From NCBI GenBank assembly GCA_900110015.1, contig FOCD01000006.1, positions 29,366 to 93,365 of the forward strand: a DNA stretch of 64,000 bases. Reading direction: 5' to 3'. Below the pieces are notes generated by a model. That model did no database searches. It had not been told where the DNA came from and was given only the letters and a program-made list of their open reading frames with translations. Made by a program: the position numbers and the translations under genes. Each line of letters begins with the position of its first letter. Positions within the stretch are counted from its first letter, which is position 1. Of this stretch, positions 33,375 through 41,447 are shown piece after piece. The stretch is from Terribacillus saccharophilus (GTDB taxonomy: Bacteria > Bacillota > Bacilli > Bacillales > Amphibacillaceae).

Positions 33375-33406
33375 AAACATAAACGTATACGTATACGTTT
33401 ATGTTT
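33375..33406. repeat. ACGT-core repeat member 9: 32-bp perfect palindrome
   Basis: AAACAT arms around AAACGTATACGTATACGTTT; in the divergent gap between 33244 (minus) and 33504 (plus). Confidence 0.9.
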
Positions 33407-33503
33407 GAGGTTAAATAACGAATACACTCTTCTAAATTACATTCGATTTAATTGCCGACATTTAAACCGATGTTTAAGGTATATTCGTAAGGGAGATGGG
33501 CTT

Positions 33504-33698
33504 TTGAATCAGGATTATAAAGTACCTAACCGAAAGAAATCGCTAGTAACTCTAAAACATGAAATTGCAAAAGAAACCAATGATGATTTGGAAGGCAAAA
33601 ATTATTGGAACTATTTTGCTCATATTGACGATAAGAATGTATTTTATAATGCTTTAAAACAGGCTTCGATCAAACATAATGTTGTAAACGATATATGA
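33504..33698 (+). CDS. 64-residue basic protein, unknown
   Basis: TTG at 33504 nine bases after AAGGGAG; the frame is open upstream without a ribosome site. Product MNQDYKVPNRKKSLVTLKHE ... YWNYFAHIDDKNVFYNALKQ. Charged, no membrane segment. Unknown. Confidence 0.45.
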   Translation: MNQDYKVPNRKKSLVTLKHEIAKETNDDLEGKNYWNYFAHIDDKNVFYNALKQASIKHNVVNDI

Positions 33699-33705
33699 GT
33701 ACACG

Positions 33706-33858
33706 GTGAATATTGATTGGTATAAATCAGATCAATTTATAAGTTATATATTCGAGAGGATGATAGATAGTAAAGTTATTGAGGAAGGTGATGCCGGAGA
33801 GTATTTATCAATGTACAATGATTCCATGGAGAAGTTAGAGAAAAATGGGGGAAATTGA
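33706..33858 (+). CDS. Possible 50-residue acidic protein
   Basis: GTG-started frame just after the previous stop: MNIDWYKSDQFISYIFERMI ... GEYLSMYNDSMEKLEKN. No clear ribosome site. A 32-codon frame (MGEIEVTEKIKHHNGYSVKV) overlaps its end. Composition looks coding; expression is uncertain. Confidence 0.35.
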   Translation: MNIDWYKSDQFISYIFERMIDSKVIEEGDAGEYLSMYNDSMEKLEKNGGN

Positions 33859-33944
33859 AGTAACTGAAAAAATCAAACATCATAATGGATATAGTGTAAA
33901 GGTGAAGAATTGGGAGTTCACAGAAAGCTTCAAAAACAGATAAA

Positions 33945-33982
33945 AAACGTTTACGTGTACGTTTAAGTACACGTAAACGTTT
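33945..33982. repeat. ACGT-core repeat member 10, hairpin beside the RHH gene
   Basis: 16-bp stem AAACGTTTACGTGTAC / GTACACGTAAACGTTT, loop of 6, five bases after the stop of the ribbon-helix-helix gene and followed by T-run on the minus strand; terminator-like as well. Confidence 0.75.
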
Positions 33983-33986
33983 AACC

Positions 33987-34301
33987 TCAACTGTAATACT
34001 TGTCTAGATATTGGTGAATTGCTTCATTAACAATTCTGGTCTTTTCGCCTTTGGTTCTTCCAGCATGTTTCTTGATTTGTTTAAGCAGGTCGTTTTCGAT
34101 ATAAAAAGTCGCTCGAGAGTATTCTTCCTCAAATAGCTTTTTCTTTCGAGGGCTTTCTGCTTTTTTTTCTTCTGTCTTCTTTATTTCTGGTTCTTCATTA
34201 AACAATGATTGGTGAGCAGATTGAAGGTGAGCTTCATTCTTTTCTGCTCCTATGTTCTTTTTGGATAATAGGCCACTAAATTTATCTTTCTTAGTTGACA
34301 C
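33987..34301 (-). CDS. Ribbon-helix-helix protein, partner of ParA
   Basis: 104 residues from a GTG at 34301 that overlaps the end of parA by 11 bases. A basic, disordered N-terminal part (LSKKNIGAEKNEAHL, KKAESPRKKKLFEEE) precedes a C-terminal RHH domain (YSRATFYIENDLLKQIKKHA, KTRIVNEAIHQYL). This is the layout of ParG/Omega-type centromere-binding proteins of type Ib partition systems. It should bind the site at 35077 and perhaps the dispersed palindromes. Confidence 0.8.
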   Translation of the reverse strand: MSTKKDKFSGLLSKKNIGAEKNEAHLQSAHQSLFNEEPEIKKTEEKKAESPRKKKLFEEEYSRATFYIENDLLKQIKKHAGRTKGEKTRIVNEAIHQYLDKYYS

Positions 34302-35058
34302 GATGTATCAGCTCCTCAATGAATTTCTTATAAGGCTCTAAGGCTACCTGATCATTCTTTAGTCTATTTTGAATTCCTTCTATGGTAAATTCCTTAATTC
34401 TACTTCTCCTTTTTATAACGGATGCGAAAAGTAAATCACCATAGTCTTCTTTAGCCTGATCTAATATTGAATTATCCAGTGTCGCTCTTGAGTCCAACAT
34501 AGTGGTTAATATTCCACCTAGCATTAAATCATCGTTAGCATTTGTCTTAACACCTTGTAAGAATTCCAAATACCTTTCTAGTGCGTCATAGCAGAAAGGT
34601 TCCGACTGCAACATGACAACAGCGTAATCTGAAGCTGTTAGACCATTAATAGTATGGTCTCCCAAGTTTGGTGGGAGGTCGATTAGAATAAAATCGTAAC
34701 TATTCTTAACGGGATCAAGTGTTTCACGTAAGACTGTAGCAGGCTTTCCTTTATATTCCCTATGCAGGTATTGTGGCAGTAAAGCTAGAAAGTCTTCAGC
34801 AGGTAATATATCGAGGTTCTCAGACACGTTATGTATGTACTTAGCTGCATCCTTCTCTTTCACTGCCTGTAGTACTGTGTGATCAGTGAAATCGTAGATG
34901 TTTCGTTGTGTGAGCATACCAGTAAGATTACCTTGTGAATCGAAATCAACTGCTAAAGTCTTGTAGCCCATTTCTGATAACAAGTAGCTCGTGATTGCTG
35001 TGGTAGTGGTCTTTCCTACGCCACCTTTTTGAATGCCAAAACTTATTGTGGTACCCAT
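34291..35058 (-). CDS. parA: ParA/Soj-type partition ATPase
   Basis: 255 residues from the ATG at 35058, six bases after AGGTAGGTG. Deviant Walker A KGGVGKTT at 11-18, then LAVDFDSQGNLTGML and the Walker B-type DFILIDLPPNLGDHT. ATP-bound ParA coats the nucleoid and moves cargo bound by its centromere protein. No N-terminal HTH, so it is the small (type Ib) class. Its promoter region carries a 30-bp palindrome. This is the second partition system in the window. Confidence 0.9.
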   Translation of the reverse strand: MGTTISFGIQKGGVGKTTTTAITSYLLSEMGYKTLAVDFDSQGNLTGMLTQRNIYDFTDHTVLQAVKEKDAAKYIHNVSENLDILPAEDFLALLPQYLHREYKGKPATVLRETLDPVKNSYDFILIDLPPNLGDHTINGLTASDYAVVMLQSEPFCYDALERYLEFLQGVKTNANDDLMLGGILTTMLDSRATLDNSILDQAKEDYGDLLFASVIKRRSRIKEFTIEGIQNRLKNDQVALEPYKKFIEELIHRVN

Positions 35059-35076
35059 ATTTTGCACCTACCTTTA

Positions 35077-35106
35077 ATAGTAAACGTATACGTATACGTT
35101 TACTAT
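35077..35106. repeat. ACGT-core repeat member 11: 30-bp perfect palindrome upstream of parA
   Basis: ATAGT arms around AAACGTATACGTATACGTTT, 19 bases before the parA start. The best candidate for the founding operator/centromere site. Confidence 0.9.
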
Positions 35107-35253
35107 ATTTGTTTTGTTTAATACAGTCAATACCAACCTACCACTATTCGTATACGTCCAGTAATATCTTGACAGTTAAGCTATTAAGTATTTGTGTTGA
35201 AAAACCGATATATTTAGAGAGTTATTTCTAGTGAACGTAAAAGGAGTTTTATA

Positions 35254-35367
35254 GTGTTTTCCTTTATCAAACGATTATTTGGCAGAAAGAAAAAAAAGCC
35301 AAAAATCCCTCCAGTAGTATTCGACGAAAAATTAAATTATAACGAAGAAGAGTTATGGAAAGAGTAG
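35254..35367 (+). CDS. 37-residue basic peptide
   Basis: GTG at 35254, seven bases after AAAAGGAG. Product FSFIKRLFGRKKKKPKIPPV then an acidic end (DEKLNYNEEELWKE). Amphipathic basic start suits membrane or DNA contact. Unknown. Confidence 0.5.
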   Translation: MFSFIKRLFGRKKKKPKIPPVVFDEKLNYNEEELWKE

Positions 35368-35817
35368 AGAATCAACAAACATTCCTCCACCTAGGCAGGC
35401 TGCACTACTCCTGATAAACAGCTGCAAGAACGGCAGTAGTTAACCAGGAGTACGTGTTGCTGATGGTACTAAAGTGACTGGATAATTACTGACTGTAGGG
35501 CGTGCGCCTACATTAAGTAACTTCCTCACTCCATTTACCTTACTGTTTCAGTATACGTAAACGTTTACGTTTACGTATACTGAAAATTGTGATGATATGG
35601 TTTCATAACTAAAACTACCGTCATATAGAGTATTAATGCGTATACCTACTCCTAGAACGACTTTAAAATACACTAGTCAGATACTTTCTTGAGTAAGGAA
35701 AGTGATATAGGAAAATTGTGGTATACAAGATCAATCCCTAACAGGTTTCCCAATGTGAAAAACGACAAATAACGGTAAAATATACTTATATAACTAAATA
35801 TAAGGGAGCTTTGCACT
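35368..35817. other. 450-bp spacer with hairpins upstream of rap
   Basis: No gene seen. Contains TACTCCTG / CAGGAGTA (35406-35452), TGTAGGGCG / CGCCTACA (about 35496-35515) and palindromic repeat member 12. Rap expression signals probably lie in the last 100 bp. Confidence 0.35.
35546..35585. repeat. ACGT-core repeat member 12: 40-bp near-perfect palindrome
   Basis: TTTCAGTATACGTAAACGT and its complement around a 2-base centre. The core is ACGTAAACGTTTACGTTTACGT, a variant of the family. Confidence 0.85.
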
Positions 35818-36864
35818 ATGGGGTGGAATTCTCAACAATTGGACATTGTATCTCTAATGGACAGCTGGTCTGTCAGTATCAGACTTGAAAATCAAGAAGC
35901 TGCTGCCAGCATCCATGAAGAGTTGAAGGTACATATAAATGAATTTCGTAATGAAAAGGCAATCAGTTTCTACTTACTTGAAAGTCGCTACTACACGAAT
36001 AATGATGTGTCACAAAGCAAACTATCATTAGCAAAGGCAAAAGCACTACTAGAGCACTTCAATGATATTCACCGTTACTACCTACACTTTACAGAGGGTA
36101 TGACACATTATTATGAAGATCAATATTATGATGCCATTGCTAGCTACGAGAAAGCAGAAAAACTCTTGCATCATATTAAAGATCCGATAGAAAAGGGTGA
36201 ATTTCATCTTCGCATAGCAATGGCATATTATAACCTCGATGTAACAACTCTTTCAGCTCTACATGCAGAAAAAGCAATAAAGTACTTCAAACCACATAAG
36301 ACCTTTGAATTCTTACTTGCCCGTGCAGAAATGCTTCAGGGACTCAACTATGCAGACTTGTTAAACTATGAGAGCGCTGAAGAATATCTCCATCGTGCAA
36401 AATCCTCTTTCAAAAATACCGGGAATTTGAATTTTGTTTCTTATACTAATCTTAATCTCGGTGACCTCTATGTAAAAAAGGATTTGCCAGGAACGGCCAT
36501 TCGCTATCTTGAAGAAGCGTTACAAAGTAATCCAAAGCGTGGAAGATTGAAGATATTGTACTTATTGGCTGATTGTTATTGGAAGACTAATCAACCATCG
36601 AAGGCATTGGATTTTTACTCGGAGGGTTTCCAAGCTAGCATAAAGAATGATGATATAACGAAGAAGTGGGAATTCGCTATGCTTCATAAAAAATATGAAG
36701 ACAGAAACAACTTCGAAAGCGTTTGGCAAGAAGGAATAGAATACTTTCAAAGGGTTAATGACGTGTACAATGTTAGGCTCTTTTCAAGGGAGCTAGCCCA
36801 GTATTATACTAAACGTAAGTATTATGAGCTTGCTACGAAATATTACCTGTTAGCACTTATATAG
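35818..36864 (+). CDS. rap: Rap-family TPR regulator
   Basis: 348 residues, ATG behind AAGGGAGC. N-terminal three-helix part (LDIVSLMDSWSVSIRLENQE) and tetratricopeptide repeats (YYEDQYYDAIASYEKAEKLL, NYESAEEYLHRAKSSFKNTG, LPGTAIRYLEEALQ) as in RRNPP/Rap proteins. Chromosomal Raps dephosphorylate Spo0F or bind ComA; plasmid Raps such as that of pLS20 antirepress transfer genes. The following gene encodes a secreted Phr-like peptide, so this is a cell-density switch, possibly for conjugation. Confidence 0.88.
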   Translation: MGWNSQQLDIVSLMDSWSVSIRLENQEAAASIHEELKVHINEFRNEKAISFYLLESRYYTNNDVSQSKLSLAKAKALLEHFNDIHRYYLHFTEGMTHYYEDQYYDAIASYEKAEKLLHHIKDPIEKGEFHLRIAMAYYNLDVTTLSALHAEKAIKYFKPHKTFEFLLARAEMLQGLNYADLLNYESAEEYLHRAKSSFKNTGNLNFVSYTNLNLGDLYVKKDLPGTAIRYLEEALQSNPKRGRLKILYLLADCYWKTNQPSKALDFYSEGFQASIKNDDITKKWEFAMLHKKYEDRNNFESVWQEGIEYFQRVNDVYNVRLFSRELAQYYTKRKYYELATKYYLLALI

Positions 36865-36876
36865 GGAGGTTTTATT

Positions 36877-37020
36877 ATGAAAAAAGTAATCTTTTCGGTA
36901 GTACTGATTGGAACAATCTTGATAAGTGGACTGGTGGGTTATGCAGACCAGGAGAGCCATGCAGGAAAGCAAACAGAACTTGGTAGTGCAGTATTTTCCT
37001 TGAATGTACTAAACAAATAA
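36877..37020 (+). CDS. phr: Phr-like secreted signalling peptide precursor
   Basis: 47 residues, ATG at 36877 behind GGGAGG, 12 bases after rap. A signal peptide (KKVIFSVVLIGTILISGLVG) is followed by a short polar pro-region and the tail GSAVFSLNVLNK. Phr precursors are exported, cut to 5-6 residues and re-imported by Opp to inhibit Rap. The mature peptide lies somewhere in the last 12 residues; I cannot fix the cut. Confidence 0.8.
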   Translation: MKKVIFSVVLIGTILISGLVGYADQESHAGKQTELGSAVFSLNVLNK

Positions 37021-37023
37021 GAG

Positions 37024-37055
37024 AAACACAAACGTATACGTATACGTTTGTGTTT
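37024..37055. repeat. ACGT-core repeat member 13: 32-bp perfect palindrome
   Basis: AAACAC arms around AAACGTATACGTATACGTTT, four bases after the phr stop. Confidence 0.9.
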
Positions 37056-37094
37056 ATGTACTCAAGATAGAACGACTTCATAAGGAAAAGTTTA

Positions 37095-37140
37095 AGAATG
37101 GAGAAGAGTAGCCTAAATAAGGGCTACTCTTTTCCATTCT
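37095..37140 (+). terminator. Terminator after rap-phr
   Basis: Long stem AGAATGGA-AAGAGTAGCC with its complement around TAAATAA; likely bidirectional. Confidence 0.75.
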
Positions 37141-37233
37141 ACGTATACAATAGTTTATGGATTATATAACAGACAGATAATCCATAAACTATTACTTTCT
37201 TTTATAGACTGTATATTTTAGTGATGTGATCAT

Positions 37234-37263
37234 AACACAAACGTTTACGTAAATGTTTGTTTT
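37234..37263. repeat. ACGT-core repeat member 14
   Basis: AACACAAACGTTTACGTAAA then TGTTTGTT; degenerate palindrome. Confidence 0.65.
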
Positions 37264-37326
37264 GTTTTGTGAATGCAATATTTAAACCCTCCAAATCTAG
37301 GAGGGTTTAAATATGGGTATAATAAA

Positions 37327-37810
37327 TTAACTCGCTCTTGAGTTTTTCATTTCGATAATCATACTCATTAAATCGTTTCTACCAACAAGCTCGACGCCAG
37401 TTTTACTTGCCATCTTTATTGCATTCTTAGTATATGTACTATTGCTAATTACTGTTGCAGTATTACAGTCGTAGTAAACTTTTGCAGCAATAACCTCTTG
37501 TACTGCCCTAACACCTACAGGCTTACTATAGCGCTTCGCTTGAATGGCACGATACTCCTTATTCTTAGTTATAAGTAGATCAGCACCATAGTCGCCACTT
37601 CCTGGGGTTATTTTAACTGAATATCCTCTACTCTTATATAGTTGTGCTAAATAGAATTCAAAGTTAGCACCACTCATCTTGTCGATATCTTTTATTCCAC
37701 TCTTTTTTATTCTAGCAACTCTTATCCCATTAGTAATAAGATAAACTGACTGACCAATATATTACAAACATCACTATTAGACCAATGATTAAAGTATTTA
37801 AGCCGTCCAT
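37327..37810 (-). pseudogene. Mrr-type restriction endonuclease, frameshifted N-terminus
   Basis: The main frame from 37677 gives 116 residues: MSGANFEFYLAQLYKSRGYS, GDYGADLLITK and IQAKRYSKPVGVRAVQEV, a complete Mrr-type PD-(D/E)xK core (D..., QAK). Related proteins normally read '...GI..IDKM.G..FE.YL' after two membrane helices. Upstream in the same frame IRVARIKKSGIKDIDKM is present but has no start. A different frame from the ATG at 37810 gives MDGLNTLIIGLIVMFVIYWS..., a membrane helix. So a one-base shift near 37735-37750 splits the gene. It lies 71 bases downstream of the helicase gene on the same strand. Confidence 0.65.
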
Positions 37811-37881
37811 ATGTTCATATTATCCCCAACTTTTTTTGTTCTCTATTACGATTTGAAATCTACTAAGACTCAAACTAACAC

Positions 37882-40878
37882 TTAGTAGTATCGCGCTTCA
37901 GTTTCGTGCTCTTCGATTTCTTCTATAATCGTTTTATAGTTATTGAATCTTTCAAGCAAGTTCTTATCTCCAATTAGATAAAACTCCTTTTTGGCACGGG
38001 TTACAGCTACATTTAACAAATTAGGTTCTTTACAAGCCCATTCTGCAGCACTTAGTGTAGTGGCATCTGTACCAGTAACAAAGTATACAATATCAGCTTC
38101 TTTTCCTTGGAATGTGTGTACTGTGCCAATATTATTTTGCACCCAATCCTTATAAAAAGTTTCAAATTCCTCTATTTCTGTTTTCAACATGTCTTTAAAG
38201 TTAAATTCGCTTGTAAGACCTATATTAGATTTTAGATCGGCACCTAACCAATCTTTCATCTTCTTAAATAAACCAGGCACTATCTCCTTTTTAATCTCAT
38301 TCTTCACAATAGAAAAAGGTGTTATAACAAATACGCTTGGATAAGAATAATCGCCTTTTAAATAATCGTCTATCTCTTTCAGTAATTGAGCGTTATTACG
38401 ACCATTTTTTAATTCAGCATACTTACGCATTAAAGCATATGACTGCTGTTTGAGTGCTTCCCAAGTGGGTTCCATTCTTTGTTTATTTAGTATACCTTCT
38501 AACAATGGTTTCATTTGGCTCATGTCATCTAATTTATTCTTGATTGAATCCAGTAGCTTTTTCCTTAGATATTTAGCCATGCTTTCATTGATAGTACCTA
38601 TCAGGGTATCTGTTTGTTCTGGGACATACTGTTTAGCCTTTACACTACCCTGTGTATTCAGCCATTTACCAATACCATTTGATTTACTCTTTTTGTTTTC
38701 AGCAAGCACCATCTTACCGTTATATGCCAGTTTATTAGCAATTGAAAACATAGGGTTTATACATCTTCTATGCACCCATAAGGGTATACCAATCCAATTG
38801 TCTTCGTTAATGAAGGTTCCAAGTGCATTGGATCTATCTGCAAGTGATTGTACTGAACTCTTAATGTTTAACACGTCACTCTCTACTTTATTAATCCGAC
38901 ATATGTCTTCCAGTAGAGAAGCTTCAATTGACTGTACAGGTTCAATTTGTAGAGGGTCTCCAACAGCCATAACTCTTCTAGAACGCCAGATTGCTCCTAC
39001 TGCTTGTGCTGGCGTCGCTTGACCGGCTTCATCAATAAATAGATTTGGAATAAAGTCCTTAGGCATCCCTCTGTACATTGAAGCAAAACTAGCAAAGGTA
39101 GTACTAACTACGGGACAAATGCAATGTACGGTGTTCCACATAGCTTTCATTGCATTTATTCCTTTTTCGTTGTTAATGTCTATTTCATTTCTGTTTTCGT
39201 TAAGCAGTGATAAAGCAGCCTCAATCTTTGTGTGATTAACTGATAGAAAATGACGAAGTACAATTAATGCCTTAATGAATAGTCGTGATCTTAGTGTGTT
39301 TAATTCGTTTGTCTGGAATAAGACGTTTTGTTGCCTGCTTTCATAATTAGCTATTTCCCAATATTCATCTGTAGAAGTAAAGAAATCTTGATCCTCGATA
39401 GGGTGTTTAGAATATTTATCGGCTGACTTTGCCAAGGCTTTCCTTAGTTTCTGTACTTCTTTATATGCTTGGTTAAAATCGTCACAAGCTTTTTCCCATT
39501 CCTTGATTCGGGTCTCCTTTTTACCTCCTGTCTTTGTAAGGCTATTCATGAAACTGAAGTTTTCTCGTATAAGTAATGAGGACGCATTTTTAATGTTTTC
39601 TCCTTTACCTAATGGGATAGAAAACATTCCCCATGTTTCTTCACCAGCAATCTCCTTACTTATTGCTCTTGCATACTTCAATGGCTGCATCTCTTCTAAA
39701 AAGTCAGTATGAATCTCTGTCTCTTTTGGTAAATCTTTAGAGATGTTTTCAACTGCCGTATTATTACTAGAGGCTACAACAGCAGCATGAGCTGCGATTG
39801 AAGGATCTATATCATATACGTTTCTTGATACAGATTCTCCATTAAATCTATTCTTAATAGTAACTTTAGTGCCAGTATCTATTAAGGCTTTATCTGGCTT
39901 TTTCCGAAATGCTACAAGGGCTATAGCCTTTCGTACAACTATTTCAGCAAATATATCTTTAAGTAATGTCGTCTTACCTGTACCTGGGGGACCATTAACG
40001 GAACTTATACGTGTATCATTTCTGAAGAACTCATTGATAGCTACTTGCTGCATTAATGATGCTCTGTGCTCAATATCAGAAGGCCATCTACCTAGTGGTG
40101 TATTAAGGGGATGTAAGGATTCCTCAATAAACTCTCTATTTTCGTTAATGTCTATTTTACGCTTTGGTTTTCTGAAAAATTGTTCTACAGTGGTACTTTT
40201 CTCTTGTATGGCTCTTAGTATGTCTTCGGAGTAGAAGCTATTAAATTTGTCTTTTGGTTCTGATTTACCCTCTACTATCGTTAGTTCCATATAATGCTGA
40301 TTCTTCTCAGCATTTGGTGGGATTGCAAACATTGTATTGAATTCTCTAGTAAATGATTCTAACCACTCTGGAGAAAGTACTCCTCCATTAATATTTGCTG
40401 CCTGATCTTCTAAGTATGTACAAGCTTCTTTATAGCTGTCGAAAAAGTTACTTTTAAAAGGAGATTGATCTTTCAGCGACAATTTAATCAATAACATCAC
40501 ATGAGGTACGAACAATGAATCTTTGATATACTTTTTATTTTCATCAAAATAGACAAAGAATCCAAAGCAATTCTTCATGGATTTATTATGTATTTCATCT
40601 TTAACATTGTAAGTATCTCTTTGAAACTGCATTAGTTGATGCTCTCTAAAGCAAAAACCATAGAGACCATAATGAGGTTTCATGGTATTGTTTCTAAGTT
40701 TTAGACTAGATTGTGACCATTCCCTAGGCAGAAAATCGTGCATTGGATTCTCAAATTTATGTAAGTTCTTTACTTTTTGGTGGGTATATCTCCTGCTTAT
40801 AGTACTTGAGTTAGGAACTTCACCAGGTGCTAACGTTTCGATATGCCATAGCGCTTTTAATATATTACTTACTTTCAA
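37882..40878 (-). CDS. Upf1-like SF1 helicase (AAA_11/AAA_12)
   Basis: 998 residues from the TTG at 40878 preceded by AAGGGAAGTGAAGGA; an earlier ATG in frame lacks a ribosome site. Walker A GPPGTGKTT at about 296-304; Walker B LFIDEAGQATPAQAVGA; motif III VMAVGDPLQIEPVQS; C-terminal VHTFQGKEADIVYFV and LNVAVTRAKKEFYLIGD. The N-terminal 250 residues are specific and unassigned. Such helicases occur in several phage-defence operons with nuclease partners; here the partner is the broken Mrr-like gene downstream. Confidence 0.85.
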   Translation of the reverse strand: MKVSNILKALWHIETLAPGEVPNSSTISRRYTHQKVKNLHKFENPMHDFLPREWSQSSLKLRNNTMKPHYGLYGFCFREHQLMQFQRDTYNVKDEIHNKSMKNCFGFFVYFDENKKYIKDSLFVPHVMLLIKLSLKDQSPFKSNFFDSYKEACTYLEDQAANINGGVLSPEWLESFTREFNTMFAIPPNAEKNQHYMELTIVEGKSEPKDKFNSFYSEDILRAIQEKSTTVEQFFRKPKRKIDINENREFIEESLHPLNTPLGRWPSDIEHRASLMQQVAINEFFRNDTRISSVNGPPGTGKTTLLKDIFAEIVVRKAIALVAFRKKPDKALIDTGTKVTIKNRFNGESVSRNVYDIDPSIAAHAAVVASSNNTAVENISKDLPKETEIHTDFLEEMQPLKYARAISKEIAGEETWGMFSIPLGKGENIKNASSLLIRENFSFMNSLTKTGGKKETRIKEWEKACDDFNQAYKEVQKLRKALAKSADKYSKHPIEDQDFFTSTDEYWEIANYESRQQNVLFQTNELNTLRSRLFIKALIVLRHFLSVNHTKIEAALSLLNENRNEIDINNEKGINAMKAMWNTVHCICPVVSTTFASFASMYRGMPKDFIPNLFIDEAGQATPAQAVGAIWRSRRVMAVGDPLQIEPVQSIEASLLEDICRINKVESDVLNIKSSVQSLADRSNALGTFINEDNWIGIPLWVHRRCINPMFSIANKLAYNGKMVLAENKKSKSNGIGKWLNTQGSVKAKQYVPEQTDTLIGTINESMAKYLRKKLLDSIKNKLDDMSQMKPLLEGILNKQRMEPTWEALKQQSYALMRKYAELKNGRNNAQLLKEIDDYLKGDYSYPSVFVITPFSIVKNEIKKEIVPGLFKKMKDWLGADLKSNIGLTSEFNFKDMLKTEIEEFETFYKDWVQNNIGTVHTFQGKEADIVYFVTGTDATTLSAAEWACKEPNLLNVAVTRAKKEFYLIGDKNLLERFNNYKTIIEEIEEHETEARYY

Positions 40879-41080
40879 TCCTTCACTTCCCTTAATGCAA
40901 TATATCTGTATTATCGGCATTTGGTAATAAAAGTGAATTATTTAGAGAAAAGCAATATAAAGGTATTGATAAAGCACCACAAGGATGCTCGCTCAACTTC
41001 CAGAATTTCAATAGATTCTACTTACAAATCTACTTGCGATTTCTCCATTAACCTTGCTAAGATCTGTTGAGATAAGGAAA

Positions 41081-41102
41081 AGAACACTCATTTGAGTGTT
41101 CT
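41081..41102. terminator. Perfect hairpin, possible terminator
   Basis: AGAACACTCA / TGAGTGTTCT, loop TT; A-rich upstream, weak T-run. Confidence 0.4.
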
Positions 41103-41116
41103 AGACAACAGTTCTA

Positions 41117-41146
41117 ACAGTATACGTTTACGTAAACGTATACTGT
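41117..41146. repeat. ACGT-core repeat member 15: 30-bp perfect palindrome
   Basis: ACAGTATACGTTTAC and its complement; core ACGTTTACGTAAACGT. Confidence 0.9.
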
Positions 41147-41350
41147 ATTTGATGGGGTATTAATTAAGGTCCAGTGCATTTAGTTAGATAGACATTTCAT
41201 TTCCAAGGAGTTGTTGAATTAATTGATACTATACAAGAACAAAACCGTTATAAGGTTAAATCCTCCTGAATTGTGTATTAGTCCATACAGCTATTAGAAC
41301 TATATAGAGACTGCTTGCTAAAACAGTCTCTTATAAGTTATTACAATGGT

Positions 41351-41370
41351 AAACGTATACGTATACGTTT
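41351..41370. repeat. ACGT-core repeat member 16: 20-bp perfect core
   Basis: Exactly AAACGTATACGTATACGTTT, downstream of the gene ending at 41448. Confidence 0.9.
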
Positions 41371-41447
41371 GTAATGGGCCTGTAAGTAGCAATCTAGGTA
41401 GGTTATAGCGCTAAGAGATATCTTCGATGCAAAGTCCTATTCGAGTT

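Noticed and set aside
38450..39022. 190-codon plus-strand frame opposite the Upf1-like helicase
   Set aside because: Pure antisense shadow of a gene with clear helicase motifs.
27591..41370. CRISPR array interpretation of the recurring palindromes
   Set aside because: Spacing is irregular (hundreds to thousands of bases), genes lie between, and no Cas proteins are seen.
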